From NCBI GenBank assembly GCA_964514305.1, contig CAZEQD010000009.1:1-54686 (forward strand): a stretch of 54,686 nucleotides of DNA. The letters run 5' to 3'. This DNA comes from CAZEQD01 sp964514305. Lineage in GTDB: Bacteria; Acidobacteriota; Aminicenantia; Aminicenantales; Aminicenantaceae. Both the position numbers and the translations under genes were made by a program. Positions 1-8,637 of the stretch are shown here, in pieces (the first letter of the stretch is position 1; the number at the start of each line of letters is the position of its first letter). A model generated the notes under the pieces. The model was given only the letters and a program-made list of their open reading frames with translations. It ran no database searches and was not told where the DNA came from.

Positions 1-105
1 TTGCTTTGTCAATAAAAAGGGCAGCTTCTGTTCCCCAGTGTTTAGCCCTTTCCCCTTGATAAATCAGATATTAAGAGTATAATAATTGAAGAATTCAGGC
101 TAAAT
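1..105. other. window edge, no gene supported
   Basis: No start-to-stop gene is supported here. A minus-strand reading of roughly positions 1-65 gives a protein-like stretch (it reads QGERAKHWGTEAAL in part) that runs off the window edge, but it has no start codon and an upstream stop, so it may be a gene remnant or chance. Confidence 0.3.
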
Positions 106-387
106 ATGGGTGGATTAAGCACTGAAATAAAACATAAAGGACTGGCCCTCCTTATCCAGACCCAGGACAAAGGTTTGAAGGCCCAATATGTGGAATCTCT
201 TGTTTATTCATTGGGAAAGGTCCTTGTTTCTCGAAAAACATTTTATACATCCTCCCTCAACAGCCCTGATCTCAAAACAAAAATAAACGAAATTATTAAA
301 AATCAACATTATAAAATAATAGAGGATATCTCTCAAGGTAAATTCGACCACATCTTAAAGCCTGAGCCAGCACCCAATGCAACCTAA
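106..387 (+). CDS. hypothetical protein, 93 aa
   Basis: I do not recognise this family. The 93-residue product is mixed hydrophilic and hydrophobic, with no signal peptide, membrane segment or metal motif. A predicted alpha/beta N-terminal half (around GLALLIQTQDKGLKAQYVE) is followed by a Lys/Asn-rich helical half and a short Pro-rich tail. It lies 81 bases upstream of polA on the same strand, so co-transcription is possible. No strong Shine-Dalgarno sequence precedes the ATG. It could be an authentic small protein, since its amino-acid composition is ordinary, but short length and lack of family recognition keep confidence moderate. Confidence 0.5.
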   Translation: MGGLSTEIKHKGLALLIQTQDKGLKAQYVESLVYSLGKVLVSRKTFYTSSLNSPDLKTKINEIIKNQHYKIIEDISQGKFDHILKPEPAPNAT

Positions 388-468
388 TCTATGTCCCCAA
401 TTTAGAACGCATCAATGCGGTCAAACGGATTTCGTTAAAGACGTCACTTAACTAAAAACGGCTACAAA

Positions 469-3141
469 ATGAAGACTAAAAAGTTATTCCTAGTCGATGG
501 CAATTCTCTTCTCTACCGCTCTTTTTATGCCATCAAACGGTTGTCCACCTCCCAGGGTTTTCCCACCAATGCTGTTTATGGCTTTTGGTCTATGCTCAGG
601 AAAATAATAGAGAAAGAAAAGCCTGACTATTTAGGAATAGTCTTTGATGCCAAGGGGCCGACCATCCGCCATCAAGCTTTCAAAGCTTATAAAGCTCACC
701 GTAAACCAATGCCTGAGGATTTAGAAATTCAAATATCAGTTGTCAAGAAATTGCTCAAGGCCCTCAATATTCCTTATTTTGAGTTTGAAAGATACGAGGC
801 GGATGATGTCCTGGCTAGTCTTGCCTGTCAAGCTTCTTCTCAAAACATCCGCTCAGTTATAGTCACTCACGATAAAGATCTTTTACAACTAGTTAACGGT
901 CAAATCCAGGTATACAATCCTGTTAAAGAAGTTTACGTAGACGAGAAAAAAGTTAAGGAATATTTTGGAGTTAGGCCTTCTCAAGTAGTTGATGTTTTGG
1001 CTCTCTGGGGTGATCCTACAGACAATGTGCCTGGGGTGCCTGGCATCGGAGAAAAAACAGCTAAATTGCTCATTACCAAATTTGGCTCGCTCCAAAATCT
1101 TTTAACCCATCTTTCTCAAGTCCAAAATCCACGCTTGCGGGAAAAGATAGAAAATAATCTTGACCAACTTAAATTAAGCCAAGAGCTGGTAACTGTCAAG
1201 AAAGATGTAAAAGTGAAGTTCAATCTGAAACAATTTACTTATTCTGAACCTAATCTGAAAAAACTTATTCCTCTCCTCCAAGAATTAGAATTTTCTTCTC
1301 TCTTAGCTGAATATTTACCTTCAAAAAAACCAGCAGCCAAAAATTACCAGACAATTCTCACTGCTCAAGCACTCGACTCTCTAATCTCTACTCTAAAAAA
1401 ATCCCAATTTATTTCTCTTGATACCGAAACAGATAGCCCTTCTCCGACTCGAGCCAATCTGGTTGGCCTCTCCTTGGCGATCCAGCCTCATTCCGCGTAT
1501 TATCTGCCAGTGGGTCATGATTATCTCCATGCTCCTGCTCAGCTGGATAAAGACCAAGCGTTGGCCAAGCTTAGGCCACTCCTCAGCAATCCTCGCCTTA
1601 AAAAAATCGGCCAGAATATTAAATATGATTATATAGTCCTCAAAAGAGCAGGCCTTACTTTAGAAGGGATAGATTTAGACACCATGGTTCTTTCTTATCT
1701 GCTGGAACCTAACTGGGGAAAGCATAATTTAAATAAACTAGCCGCGACCTACCTCCAGGTCACCACTACCCCCTACCATCAAGTAGTAGGCAAAGGTAAA
1801 CAAGAAGTGACTATCAATGCTGTGCCCATCGATAAAGTGGCTCCTTACGCCTGTCAGGATGCAGATCTGACCCTCCAGCTCAGTACCATTCTTTGGCCAA
1901 AAGTTAAAGAAGCAGGCCTGGATAAGCTTTATCGGGAGATAGAACTGCCTTTGATTCCGGTCTTGGCCGACATGGAGATGTGGGGGGTTAAAATAGATGA
2001 TCAAGCTTTAAAGGAGTTATCAGCTGAGCTCCAATCCGAACTTAACAGCCTCCAGCAAAAAATATTTTCTATCTGTGGTCAGCAATTCAACCTCAATTCA
2101 TCCCAACAACTAGCCTATATCCTATTTGAAAAGATGAATCTTCCTCCTTCCAAAAGAACCAAAATTACCAAGGGGTATTCCACTAGCTTTGCCATTCTTC
2201 AAGAACTGGCCAGCCACTATCCAATTGCTAAATACGCTTTAGAATACAGGCAATTGGCCAAGCTCAAATCAACTTATGCTGATGCTCTACCCCTGCTTAT
2301 TAACCCCCAAACAGGCAGAATCCACACCTCTTACAATCAAACCGTAACAGCCACAGGCCGCTTATCCAGCAGTGATCCTAACCTGCAAAACATTCCTGTT
2401 AGAGGGGAACTTGGTCGACGTTTTCGCCAAGCTTTTATCCCTGAAGACAAGCATCTTCTCCTCTCGGCTGACTACTCCCAAATAGAGCTAAGAATCCTGG
2501 CCCACCTTTCTGAAGACCCTTCTCTTTTGGAAACCTTTATCAAAGACCGCGATGTCCATCAAGAAACTGCCGCTAAAGTCTTCCCCAATATGCTTCTCTC
2601 CCCTGAAGAAAAAAGAAGAAGGGCCAAAATAATTAACTTCAGCATTATTTACGGCGCTTCAGCTTATTCCTTGGCCAAGGAGTTAGAAACTTCCCCTGCA
2701 AATGCCCAGCTTTTTATCGACCTTTACTTCCAAAAATATCCCAAAGTGAAAAAATTTTTAGAGCAAAGCGTAAGCCAAGCCAAAGAAAAAGGTTGCTCTA
2801 TTACTCTCTTGGGACGCAAGCGGCAGGTTCCTGAACTCAGGCATAAAGACAAGACTACTCAACAAGCGGGCCGCCGCATTGCTCTTAATACTCCCATCCA
2901 AGGCACAGCCGCTGATTTAATAAAAAAAGCTATGATTGATATTTGGCGGGCAATTAAAAAGCGAAAACTAAAATCCAAAATGATCCTTCAAGTTCATGAT
3001 GAGCTCGTTTTTGAAGTTCCGGATGAAGAAAAGGAAATTTTGGAAAAAATCGTCAAAGAAAAAATGGAAGGTGTGTATCCCTTAAAAGTCCCTTTGAAAG
3101 TTCACCTGGGCTGGGGAATAAACTGGGCAGAGGCTAAATGA
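469..3141 (+). CDS. polA: DNA polymerase I
   Basis: Full-length 890-residue family A polymerase for Okazaki-fragment processing and repair synthesis. The order is a 5'-3' flap exonuclease domain (about 1-290, with the RYEADDVLA and GVPGIGEKTA segments), a 3'-5' exonuclease domain (about 310-490) and the polymerase domain (about 500-890). The proofreading site looks intact: D318 and E320 in SLDTETDSP, and Y460/D464 in the YxxxD motif. Polymerase motif A (DYSQIELR, D668), the O-helix region (RRRAKIINFSIIYG) and motif C (VHDE, D844) are all present. Many bacterial Pol I proteins have lost proofreading residues; this one has not. Its stop codon lies one base from that of the convergent acyltransferase gene. 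Confidence 0.97.
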   Translation: MKTKKLFLVDGNSLLYRSFYAIKRLSTSQGFPTNAVYGFWSMLRKIIEKEKPDYLGIVFDAKGPTIRHQAFKAYKAHRKPMPEDLEIQISVVKKLLKALNIPYFEFERYEADDVLASLACQASSQNIRSVIVTHDKDLLQLVNGQIQVYNPVKEVYVDEKKVKEYFGVRPSQVVDVLALWGDPTDNVPGVPGIGEKTAKLLITKFGSLQNLLTHLSQVQNPRLREKIENNLDQLKLSQELVTVKKDVKVKFNLKQFTYSEPNLKKLIPLLQELEFSSLLAEYLPSKKPAAKNYQTILTAQALDSLISTLKKSQFISLDTETDSPSPTRANLVGLSLAIQPHSAYYLPVGHDYLHAPAQLDKDQALAKLRPLLSNPRLKKIGQNIKYDYIVLKRAGLTLEGIDLDTMVLSYLLEPNWGKHNLNKLAATYLQVTTTPYHQVVGKGKQEVTINAVPIDKVAPYACQDADLTLQLSTILWPKVKEAGLDKLYREIELPLIPVLADMEMWGVKIDDQALKELSAELQSELNSLQQKIFSICGQQFNLNSSQQLAYILFEKMNLPPSKRTKITKGYSTSFAILQELASHYPIAKYALEYRQLAKLKSTYADALPLLINPQTGRIHTSYNQTVTATGRLSSSDPNLQNIPVRGELGRRFRQAFIPEDKHLLLSADYSQIELRILAHLSEDPSLLETFIKDRDVHQETAAKVFPNMLLSPEEKRRRAKIINFSIIYGASAYSLAKELETSPANAQLFIDLYFQKYPKVKKFLEQSVSQAKEKGCSITLLGRKRQVPELRHKDKTTQQAGRRIALNTPIQGTAADLIKKAMIDIWRAIKKRKLKSKMILQVHDELVFEVPDEEKEILEKIVKEKMEGVYPLKVPLKVHLGWGINWAEAK

Positions 3142-3142
3142 A

Positions 3143-4267
3143 TCAAAGGGGTTTCTGATAGACTCGAAAAATCTTATAAACCTGACCGCCCATTTTTTCC
3201 ATCTCGGCCCTAACCCTTAGATTGTTCTCCATTTCATGATGGGTGTCAATTACTTCCAAGCCTGCTTCGTGGGCGGAGAGAATCATCTTTACCCCCATCA
3301 ACACATCAAGTCCTCGGCCTCGGTATTGTTCTTTAATGGCTCCCAACAGCAGATCTAGCTGCTTTGTCTTCTTGGCGGCGCGCAGAATCTTCAAAAAGCC
3401 AAATGGAAAAAGCCGTCCTCGAGCTTTTTGGATGCCCTCTGTTAAATCAGGTATGCCCACAATAAAGGCCACGATCTCCCCTTCTTTTCTAACCACCTTG
3501 ACAAAGCGGGGATCAACCACCGGCAAATACCTTTTAGCTAGCCCCTCCATTTCTTGTTCGTCCAGGGGAGCATAGCCAAAGATATTGCTACCTGAATAAC
3601 ACTCATTCATTAAATGGAAGACAGGTTTAATCCAGCGTTTTAGTTCTTTTCTTTTGCGAAATTCGATCAGCTCAAAATGTCCCTTTTTCTGGACTCTTTC
3701 ATAGATTTTTCTGTAAAAAGCAGGAAGCTCTCGGGGTACATCCAGCTTATAGACAAAGTAATCTAATTCTTTGCTATAGCCCATTTTTTCCACCAAGGCA
3801 GGCATCCACTCAAAATTATAATAAGTAGCAATAGTCGCCCGCTGCTCGAACCCTTTTATTAAAAATCCTTCAGGATCTTGGTCTGAAAATCCATAAGGGC
3901 CAATCATCTTGGTCATCCCTTTTTGCCTGGCCCAATTTTCCACTGCCTCCAATAGGACTTTGACTACTTGTTCATCATGGGTTGATTCCAGATAACCAAA
4001 TCTAGCGGTTTTTTCTCCTCGATATTGGTTATAGCGAGGATTAATGATGCCCATGATTCTGCCTACTACTTCTTGCTCATTCCAAGCCAGCAGAAGAATA
4101 GCTTGACAATAAGAAAAAGCTCTATTCTTTTTAGGATTAAAGTATTTCCATTCATCAGCATAAATAGGAGGTACCCAATTGGGGTGATGAGCATGAAGCT
4201 TTTCTGGAAGATAAATAAACTTTTTTAAATCTTTTTTGCTAGTAACTTCTCTTATGCTCACCACCAT
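3143..4267 (-). CDS. GNAT-like N-acyltransferase superfamily protein, 374 aa
   Basis: A 374-residue soluble protein. The N-terminal third (IREVTSKKDLKKFIYLP, then HPNWVPPI) and the central PYGFSDQDPEGFLIKGF segment match a family of GNAT-fold acetyltransferase-like proteins annotated only as hypothetical or N-acetyltransferase. The C-terminal half has a second GNAT-like pattern (VVRKEGEIVAFIVGIPD, then EQYRGRGLDVLMG), suggesting a tandem GNAT fold. The substrate is unknown. It is convergent with polA with a single base between the two stop codons, and divergent from the rnf operon across a 287-base spacer. The family assignment rests on recalled motif patterns, not on an alignment. Confidence 0.7.
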   Translation of the reverse strand: MVVSIREVTSKKDLKKFIYLPEKLHAHHPNWVPPIYADEWKYFNPKKNRAFSYCQAILLLAWNEQEVVGRIMGIINPRYNQYRGEKTARFGYLESTHDEQVVKVLLEAVENWARQKGMTKMIGPYGFSDQDPEGFLIKGFEQRATIATYYNFEWMPALVEKMGYSKELDYFVYKLDVPRELPAFYRKIYERVQKKGHFELIEFRKRKELKRWIKPVFHLMNECYSGSNIFGYAPLDEQEMEGLAKRYLPVVDPRFVKVVRKEGEIVAFIVGIPDLTEGIQKARGRLFPFGFLKILRAAKKTKQLDLLLGAIKEQYRGRGLDVLMGVKMILSAHEAGLEVIDTHHEMENNLRVRAEMEKMGGQVYKIFRVYQKPL

Positions 4268-4343
4268 AATTGGCCTCTCTCTGTTTCCTCACCCTCATTT
4301 TTTTGATTCTACCACATATTATATAAACAATACCAAATAAAAT

Positions 4344-4368
4344 TTACATTGGGTAAGCATCAATGTAA
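4344..4368. promoter_or_regulatory. operator-like inverted repeat
   Basis: A perfect 8-base inverted repeat, TTACATTG at 4344-4351 and CAATGTAA at 4361-4368, separated by 9 bases. It lies between the divergent acyltransferase gene and the rnf operon. TATACT at 4370-4375 and TATAAT at 4380-4385 follow as possible -10 elements for the rnf direction. It resembles a dimeric repressor site; the regulator is unknown. Confidence 0.4.
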
Positions 4369-4482
4369 CTATACTAGTTTATAATGAAGAAGGTTATACT
4401 TATAGGCATCGATTTTTCCCCATCCGTACCCATAAAAGAGGGTGGAGGGCTTGGCGAGGATAGAGGCAAATCGATGCCAAAT
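4353..4482 (-). repeat. dispersed palindromic intergenic element, copy A
   Basis: One copy of a family also seen near 18.5, 22.7, 23.4 and 25.5 kb. An 11-base perfect inverted repeat, GGCATCGATTT at 4405-4415 and AAATCGATGCC at 4468-4478, encloses a core at 4447-4466 whose reverse complement is CCTCTATCCTCGCCAAGCCC. That core matches copies B and C with few mismatches. The left flank (ACTTATAGG just before the repeat) also matches copy B. No ORF is present. It sits immediately upstream of rnfC, so it would be in the operon leader if transcription starts at the TATACT/TATAAT boxes. Confidence 0.7.
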
Positions 4483-4554
4483 TTAGGTTGACAAAAGACC
4501 CCCAGAATGACTAAACTTTATTTTCTTAATTCATCTATTTTTATCTATAAAAAG

Positions 4555-5877
4555 ATGATAATCAAAACATTTCCCCATGGCATCCATCCCCCTGAGAAAA
4601 AGGTACTTTCAGCTTCCAGTCCTATCGAAACCCTCCCGCCTCCAGAAAAGGTAATTATTCCTCTTCTCCAGCATTTTGGCAACCCAGCCCAGCCTTTAGT
4701 CAAAAAAGGAGACGAAGTGTCCCTTGGCCAGGTAATCGGCCAAGCTGAAGGACTTTTTTCAGCCCATGTCCACTCCAGTGTTTCTGGCAAGGTTTTAGCT
4801 GTAGACAATTATCATCATCCTCTGGGCCGCAGCTTACTGGCCGTGACAATTGCCAATGACGGTCAGGATAGATATATATCTTCCCTGGCGGGTGCGAATG
4901 ACCCTTTTTCCTTAAGTCCAGAGGAAATACGCCACTTGGTTCAGGAAGCGGGAATAGTCGGCTTAGGAGGGGCTGCTTTTCCTACTGCCGTCAAGCTATC
5001 TCCACCAAAAGACAAACCCATCGATACGGTGATTATCAATGGCTGCGAGTGCGAGCCGCTGTTGACGGCTGATTATAGACTCATGTTAGAGTACCCTGAA
5101 TGTATCTTAAAAGGGGCAGAACTTATTCGCATAGCCACTTCGGCCCAAAAAATTATAATCGGTATTGAAGATAACAAAAAAGATGCCTTTAATTTACTTC
5201 GGCAGAAACTTAAAATCAACTCTATTGAACTGGCCCTCCTCAAAACAAAATACCCTCAAGGAGCTGAAAAAAACTTGATCTATGCTTTATTAGGAAGAGA
5301 AGTCCCCCGTGGAGGCTTGCCCTTTGATGTAGGAGTGGTAGTCCAGAATGTAGCCACTACCAAAGCTATCTGGGAGGCTGTCAGCCAAGGAAAACCTCTC
5401 TATGAACGAGTGATTACCGTTTCCGGCGAGGGCATAAGAGAGCCTAAAAATCTATTAGTTAGGATCGGTACTCCTTTCAAAACAGCTATTGATTATTGTG
5501 GCGGCTTGAAAGAAGGGGTCAATCTATTAGTAATGGGCGGGCCTATGATGGGAGTGGCTCAGTGGACTCTGGAGATGCCTATTATTAAAGGTACTTCTGG
5601 GCTTCTAGCCTGGCCCTTTTCTGGTCCTCCTCGAGAATTTCCTTGTATCGGCTGTGGGCGCTGTCTTGATCACTGCCCCATGAACTTAGCTCCCACTCGC
5701 CTGGTAAAATTAGTTCAATTCAACCACTTAGGTGAAGCTGAAGATTGGGGAATTTTAGATTGTGTAGAATGCGGCTGCTGTCAATACTCCTGTCCGGCTA
5801 AAATTCCCTTAGTCCACTGGATAAAACAGGGTAAAGATAAAATAATAAGTCTCAAACGGCAGAAAAAAGCAAAATGA
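4555..5877 (+). CDS. rnfC: Rnf complex subunit RnfC
   Basis: Peripheral membrane subunit of the Rnf ferredoxin:NAD oxidoreductase, carrying the NADH/FMN-binding fold and two [4Fe-4S] clusters. The start at 4555 gives MIIKTFPHGIHPPEKK, the usual RnfC N-terminus, and 440 residues; an ATG at 4507 would add 16 unconserved residues. A barrel-sandwich segment (DEVSLGQVIGQAEGLFSAHV) precedes the Rossmann-like SLBB region (GLGGAAFPTAVKL, INGCECEPLL). The two ferredoxin motifs are CIGCGRCLDHCP and CVECGCCQYSCP near the C-terminus. The long Ala/Lys coiled tail of enterobacterial RsxC is absent. It is the first gene of a nine-gene operon and overlaps rnfD by four bases (ATGA). Confidence 0.95.
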   Translation: MIIKTFPHGIHPPEKKVLSASSPIETLPPPEKVIIPLLQHFGNPAQPLVKKGDEVSLGQVIGQAEGLFSAHVHSSVSGKVLAVDNYHHPLGRSLLAVTIANDGQDRYISSLAGANDPFSLSPEEIRHLVQEAGIVGLGGAAFPTAVKLSPPKDKPIDTVIINGCECEPLLTADYRLMLEYPECILKGAELIRIATSAQKIIIGIEDNKKDAFNLLRQKLKINSIELALLKTKYPQGAEKNLIYALLGREVPRGGLPFDVGVVVQNVATTKAIWEAVSQGKPLYERVITVSGEGIREPKNLLVRIGTPFKTAIDYCGGLKEGVNLLVMGGPMMGVAQWTLEMPIIKGTSGLLAWPFSGPPREFPCIGCGRCLDHCPMNLAPTRLVKLVQFNHLGEAEDWGILDCVECGCCQYSCPAKIPLVHWIKQGKDKIISLKRQKKAK

Positions 5878-6848
5878 CTGATTATAAGTTTATCATTCAA
5901 TCTTCGCCTCATTGGAAAGACAAAGACTCTGTCCCTAAAATAATGTATGCTGTTATCTTCAGCTTAATGCCGGCGGTCTTAGCTTCTCTTTATTTTTGGC
6001 GGTGGCGAGCAATTAGTCTCATCCTTACTTGCATAATAGCTTCACTTGTGACTGAAGCTCTGTTTCTTTGGCTAAGAAAAAAGCCCTTTACCTCTCTCCT
6101 TGACGGCTCGGCTATAATAACTGGGCTCCTTTTAGCTCTAACTCTACCCCCTTCATTATCTTTAGAGTTGGTTGTCATCGGAGCTGTTATGGCCATTGCC
6201 CTTGGCAAACAGGTCTTTGGCGGTTTAGGCAACAATATCTTTAATCCCGCTCTAGTAGGAAGAGCTTTCCTGCAGACGGCCTTTCCAGTAGCTATGACTA
6301 CCTGGATTCCGCCTGTTAGTCTCCAGGTTGATACCGCTACTTTTGCCACTCCTCTAGCTCAAGTGAAATTCTATCAAGCAGTTAGTCAAGGTACTGTCCC
6401 TGCCCTCAAGGATCTTTTCTGGGGCAATATTGGCGGTTGTTTGGGAGAAACTTCGGCCGTAGCTCTTCTTATTGGTGCTATTTATTTGTTATTGAGGAAG
6501 ACCATTGATTGGCGCATTCCGACTGGGATAATTATCTCTCTGACAACATTAACTGGGATATTCTGGTTGGCCAAGCCTGACCAGTATGCTTCTCCTCTCT
6601 TTCACTTACTATCCGGAGGGCTTCTGATTGGAGCTTTCTTTATGGCCACTGATATGGTAACCTCCCCTATCACTCCCCTTGGCTCCTGGATTTACGCTTT
6701 AGCCATAGGCTTTATTATCGGCCTTATTCGTCTCTTTGGAGGATTCCCTGAGGGAGTGATGTATTCTATCCTCTTTATGAATGCTTTTGTGCCCCTTCTT
6801 AACCGCTTCACCCGCCCTCGTATCTTAGGAGAAAGGAGGTGGGCATGA
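5874..6848 (+). CDS. rnfD: Rnf complex subunit RnfD
   Basis: Integral membrane subunit, 324 residues, with about nine or ten hydrophobic segments. The N-terminus IIQSSPHWKDKDSVPKIMY is typical of RnfD. The conserved region GGLGNNIFNPALVGRAFL is present, and the covalent FMN attachment threonine is expected in the DTATFATPLAQVK segment, as in RnfD/NqrB. The C-terminal FFMATDMVTSPITPLG is also family-typical. The start overlaps the rnfC stop by four bases, which implies translational coupling. ApbE, encoded at the end of the operon, would load the flavin. Confidence 0.95.
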   Translation: MTDYKFIIQSSPHWKDKDSVPKIMYAVIFSLMPAVLASLYFWRWRAISLILTCIIASLVTEALFLWLRKKPFTSLLDGSAIITGLLLALTLPPSLSLELVVIGAVMAIALGKQVFGGLGNNIFNPALVGRAFLQTAFPVAMTTWIPPVSLQVDTATFATPLAQVKFYQAVSQGTVPALKDLFWGNIGGCLGETSAVALLIGAIYLLLRKTIDWRIPTGIIISLTTLTGIFWLAKPDQYASPLFHLLSGGLLIGAFFMATDMVTSPITPLGSWIYALAIGFIIGLIRLFGGFPEGVMYSILFMNAFVPLLNRFTRPRILGERRWA

Positions 6849-7438
6849 AAATTTCCAGCCAAATGATTGTCGTCTTGACCTCAGTTGGTCTTCTTTCTGG
6901 AGGCTTTTTAGCCACCGTCGGCCAGCTTACCAAAGATCGGATAGCTCTAAACAAACAGAAAGAGATCGAGAAGGCCATTAACATTGTCGTACCAGGGACG
7001 AGCAGCAGTCACAAACTTTATGAAGCTAAAGACTTTTCTGTTTATGGCGGTCAAGATGCCCAAGGAAAATTACTGGGCCTGGCTGTATATGTCACTGGCG
7101 TTGGCTTCCAAGATAAAATAACTCTTATGTTTGGTACTAATCCCTCTTTAACTAAAATAAAAGATTTAACTATTCTGGATCAGAAAGAAACACCCGGCCT
7201 GGGGGCTAAAATTACTGATAGAGAAATTTTCCTTAGATTCTGGCAAAATAAAGACTGTATCCAGCCCCTAAAATTGCGCAAGCCGCCGGTTTCTTCCCTA
7301 GAAGAATTAGCTCCTTCTGAAGTTAATACCATAACAGGAGCGACTATCTCTTCAGAATCCGTTCTTAACATCGTTAATTCTTCTTTAGAAAGATTGAGAA
7401 AATTAAAGTCTGAGGGGAAATTGCTTGCCGAGGAATAA
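6845..7438 (+). CDS. rnfG: Rnf complex subunit RnfG
   Basis: Membrane-anchored flavoprotein with one N-terminal transmembrane helix (IVVLTSVGLLSGGFLATV) and a periplasmic FMN-binding domain. The ATG at 6845 is chosen over an upstream in-frame GTG at 6839 because AAAGGAGG ends just before it with proper spacing. The flavinylation motif near the C-terminus reads TITGATISS, matching the [S/T]GAT consensus whose Thr carries FMN by a phosphoester bond. The product has 197 residues, normal for the family. The start overlaps the rnfD stop by four bases. Confidence 0.94.
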   Translation: MKISSQMIVVLTSVGLLSGGFLATVGQLTKDRIALNKQKEIEKAINIVVPGTSSSHKLYEAKDFSVYGGQDAQGKLLGLAVYVTGVGFQDKITLMFGTNPSLTKIKDLTILDQKETPGLGAKITDREIFLRFWQNKDCIQPLKLRKPPVSSLEELAPSEVNTITGATISSESVLNIVNSSLERLRKLKSEGKLLAEE

Positions 7439-7439
7439 C

Positions 7440-8060
7440 ATGCTTACTAAACCAGCCAGCCAAGATTTTATCAAGGGGCTTTGGAAAGAGAACCCTATTT
7501 TCCGTCAGCTCCTGGGAATGTGTCCTACCCTAGCCGTAACTAATGCTGTAATTAATGGTTTGGCTATGGGCTTAGCTACTGCTTTCGTTCTAATTTTCAG
7601 CTCAATAGTAGTTGCTTCCATAAAGAAATTAATCCCTAATCAAGTCCGAATTGCCTGCTATATCGTTATTATTGCCACTTTTGTGACCATGGCTGACCGG
7701 TTTCTGGCAGCATTCTTCCCCCCGATCTCCAAGAGCTTAGGCCCCTATGTGCCCCTTATCGTCGTTAACTGCATTATCCTCGGCCGCCAAGAGTCCTTCT
7801 CTTCTAAAAATTCTGTCGGGCGTTCTTTGCTTGACGCCTTAGGCATGAGTCTCGGTTTTATCCTGGCGCTCCTTGTTTTGAGCACCATTCGGGAAATTTT
7901 AGGTGCTGGCACTTTCCTTGGGCACCAAATTATGGGCCTTTGGTTTAAACCCTGGATAATTATGATCTTGCCTCCCGGTGCTTTCATAACTCTTGGTATC
8001 CTTATTGCTATCTCTCTCCAGATCGAACAAAAAGCTAAAAACAAACTGCAGAGGAGATAA
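7440..8060 (+). CDS. rnfE: Rnf complex subunit RnfE
   Basis: Integral membrane subunit of 206 residues with about six hydrophobic helices, of the RnfA/RnfE/NqrD/NqrE family. The ATG at 7440 begins MLTKPASQDFIKGLWKENP, the classic RnfE N-terminus, and is preceded by GAGGA; an earlier in-frame TTG at 7425 is less likely. NPIFRQLLGMCPTLAVTNA and VPLIVVNCIILGR are family signatures; the latter includes one of the Cys residues shared with RnfA as ligands of the intramembrane iron centre. The start overlaps the rnfG stop. Confidence 0.94.
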   Translation: MLTKPASQDFIKGLWKENPIFRQLLGMCPTLAVTNAVINGLAMGLATAFVLIFSSIVVASIKKLIPNQVRIACYIVIIATFVTMADRFLAAFFPPISKSLGPYVPLIVVNCIILGRQESFSSKNSVGRSLLDALGMSLGFILALLVLSTIREILGAGTFLGHQIMGLWFKPWIIMILPPGAFITLGILIAISLQIEQKAKNKLQRR

Positions 8061-8061
8061 A

Positions 8062-8637
8062 ATGGAACTGTTGGCTATCTTCATTGCGGCCATTTTGATT
8101 AACAATTTCGTTCTCCATTATTTCTTAGGAATATGCCCTTTTTTGGGGGTAAGCAAGAAACTTGATTCGGCTCTCTCCATGGGCCTGGCCGTTACTTTTG
8201 TCATGACCATTACAGCCGTTGTCAGTTGGATGATTAACCACTGGATTCTCATTCCTTATGGCCTTGATTATCTTCAAATCGTTTCCTTTATTCTGGTCAT
8301 CGCTGCTCTGGTCCAACTGGTTGAAATGTTTATCCGCAAGATCAGTCCTCCCTTATATCAGGCTCTGGGCATCTATTTACCGTTGATTACTACCAACTGT
8401 TCGATAATGGGCCTAGCTCTTCTGGCTGCCTTAAAGAATTATAATTTTATCGAGACAGTTATATTCGGCCTAGGTTCAGGTTTGGGCTTCACTTTGGCTA
8501 TTATTCTTATGGCTGGGATTAGAGAGCAGCTAGATTTAGCTGATATTCCTCAACCTTTAAAAGGAGCAGGAATTGCTCTTATTGTGGCTGGCATAATGGC
8601 TTTAGGCTTTTTGGGTTTTTCAGGAATGATAAAATAA
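8062..8637 (+). CDS. rnfA: Rnf complex subunit RnfA
   Basis: Integral membrane subunit of 191 residues. The start at 8062 (MELLAIFIAAILINNFVL) has AGGAG just upstream; a longer reading from 7993 overlaps rnfE and lacks family support. GICPFLGVSKK and LITTNCSIMGLA carry the conserved Cys residues equivalent to those in RnfE. Six transmembrane helices are expected, with topology opposite to RnfE. The stop codon shares one base with the rnfB start (TAATG). Confidence 0.95.
   Translation: MELLAIFIAAILINNFVLHYFLGICPFLGVSKKLDSALSMGLAVTFVMTITAVVSWMINHWILIPYGLDYLQIVSFILVIAALVQLVEMFIRKISPPLYQALGIYLPLITTNCSIMGLALLAALKNYNFIETVIFGLGSGLGFTLAIILMAGIREQLDLADIPQPLKGAGIALIVAGIMALGFLGFSGMIK

Noticed and set aside
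4507..4554. Upstream ATG of rnfC
   Set aside because: The extra 16 residues do not resemble RnfC, and the ATG at 4555 gives the canonical N-terminus.
5990..6349. Minus-strand 119-residue ORF inside rnfD
   Set aside because: It has no family features and lies opposite a well-supported membrane protein gene.
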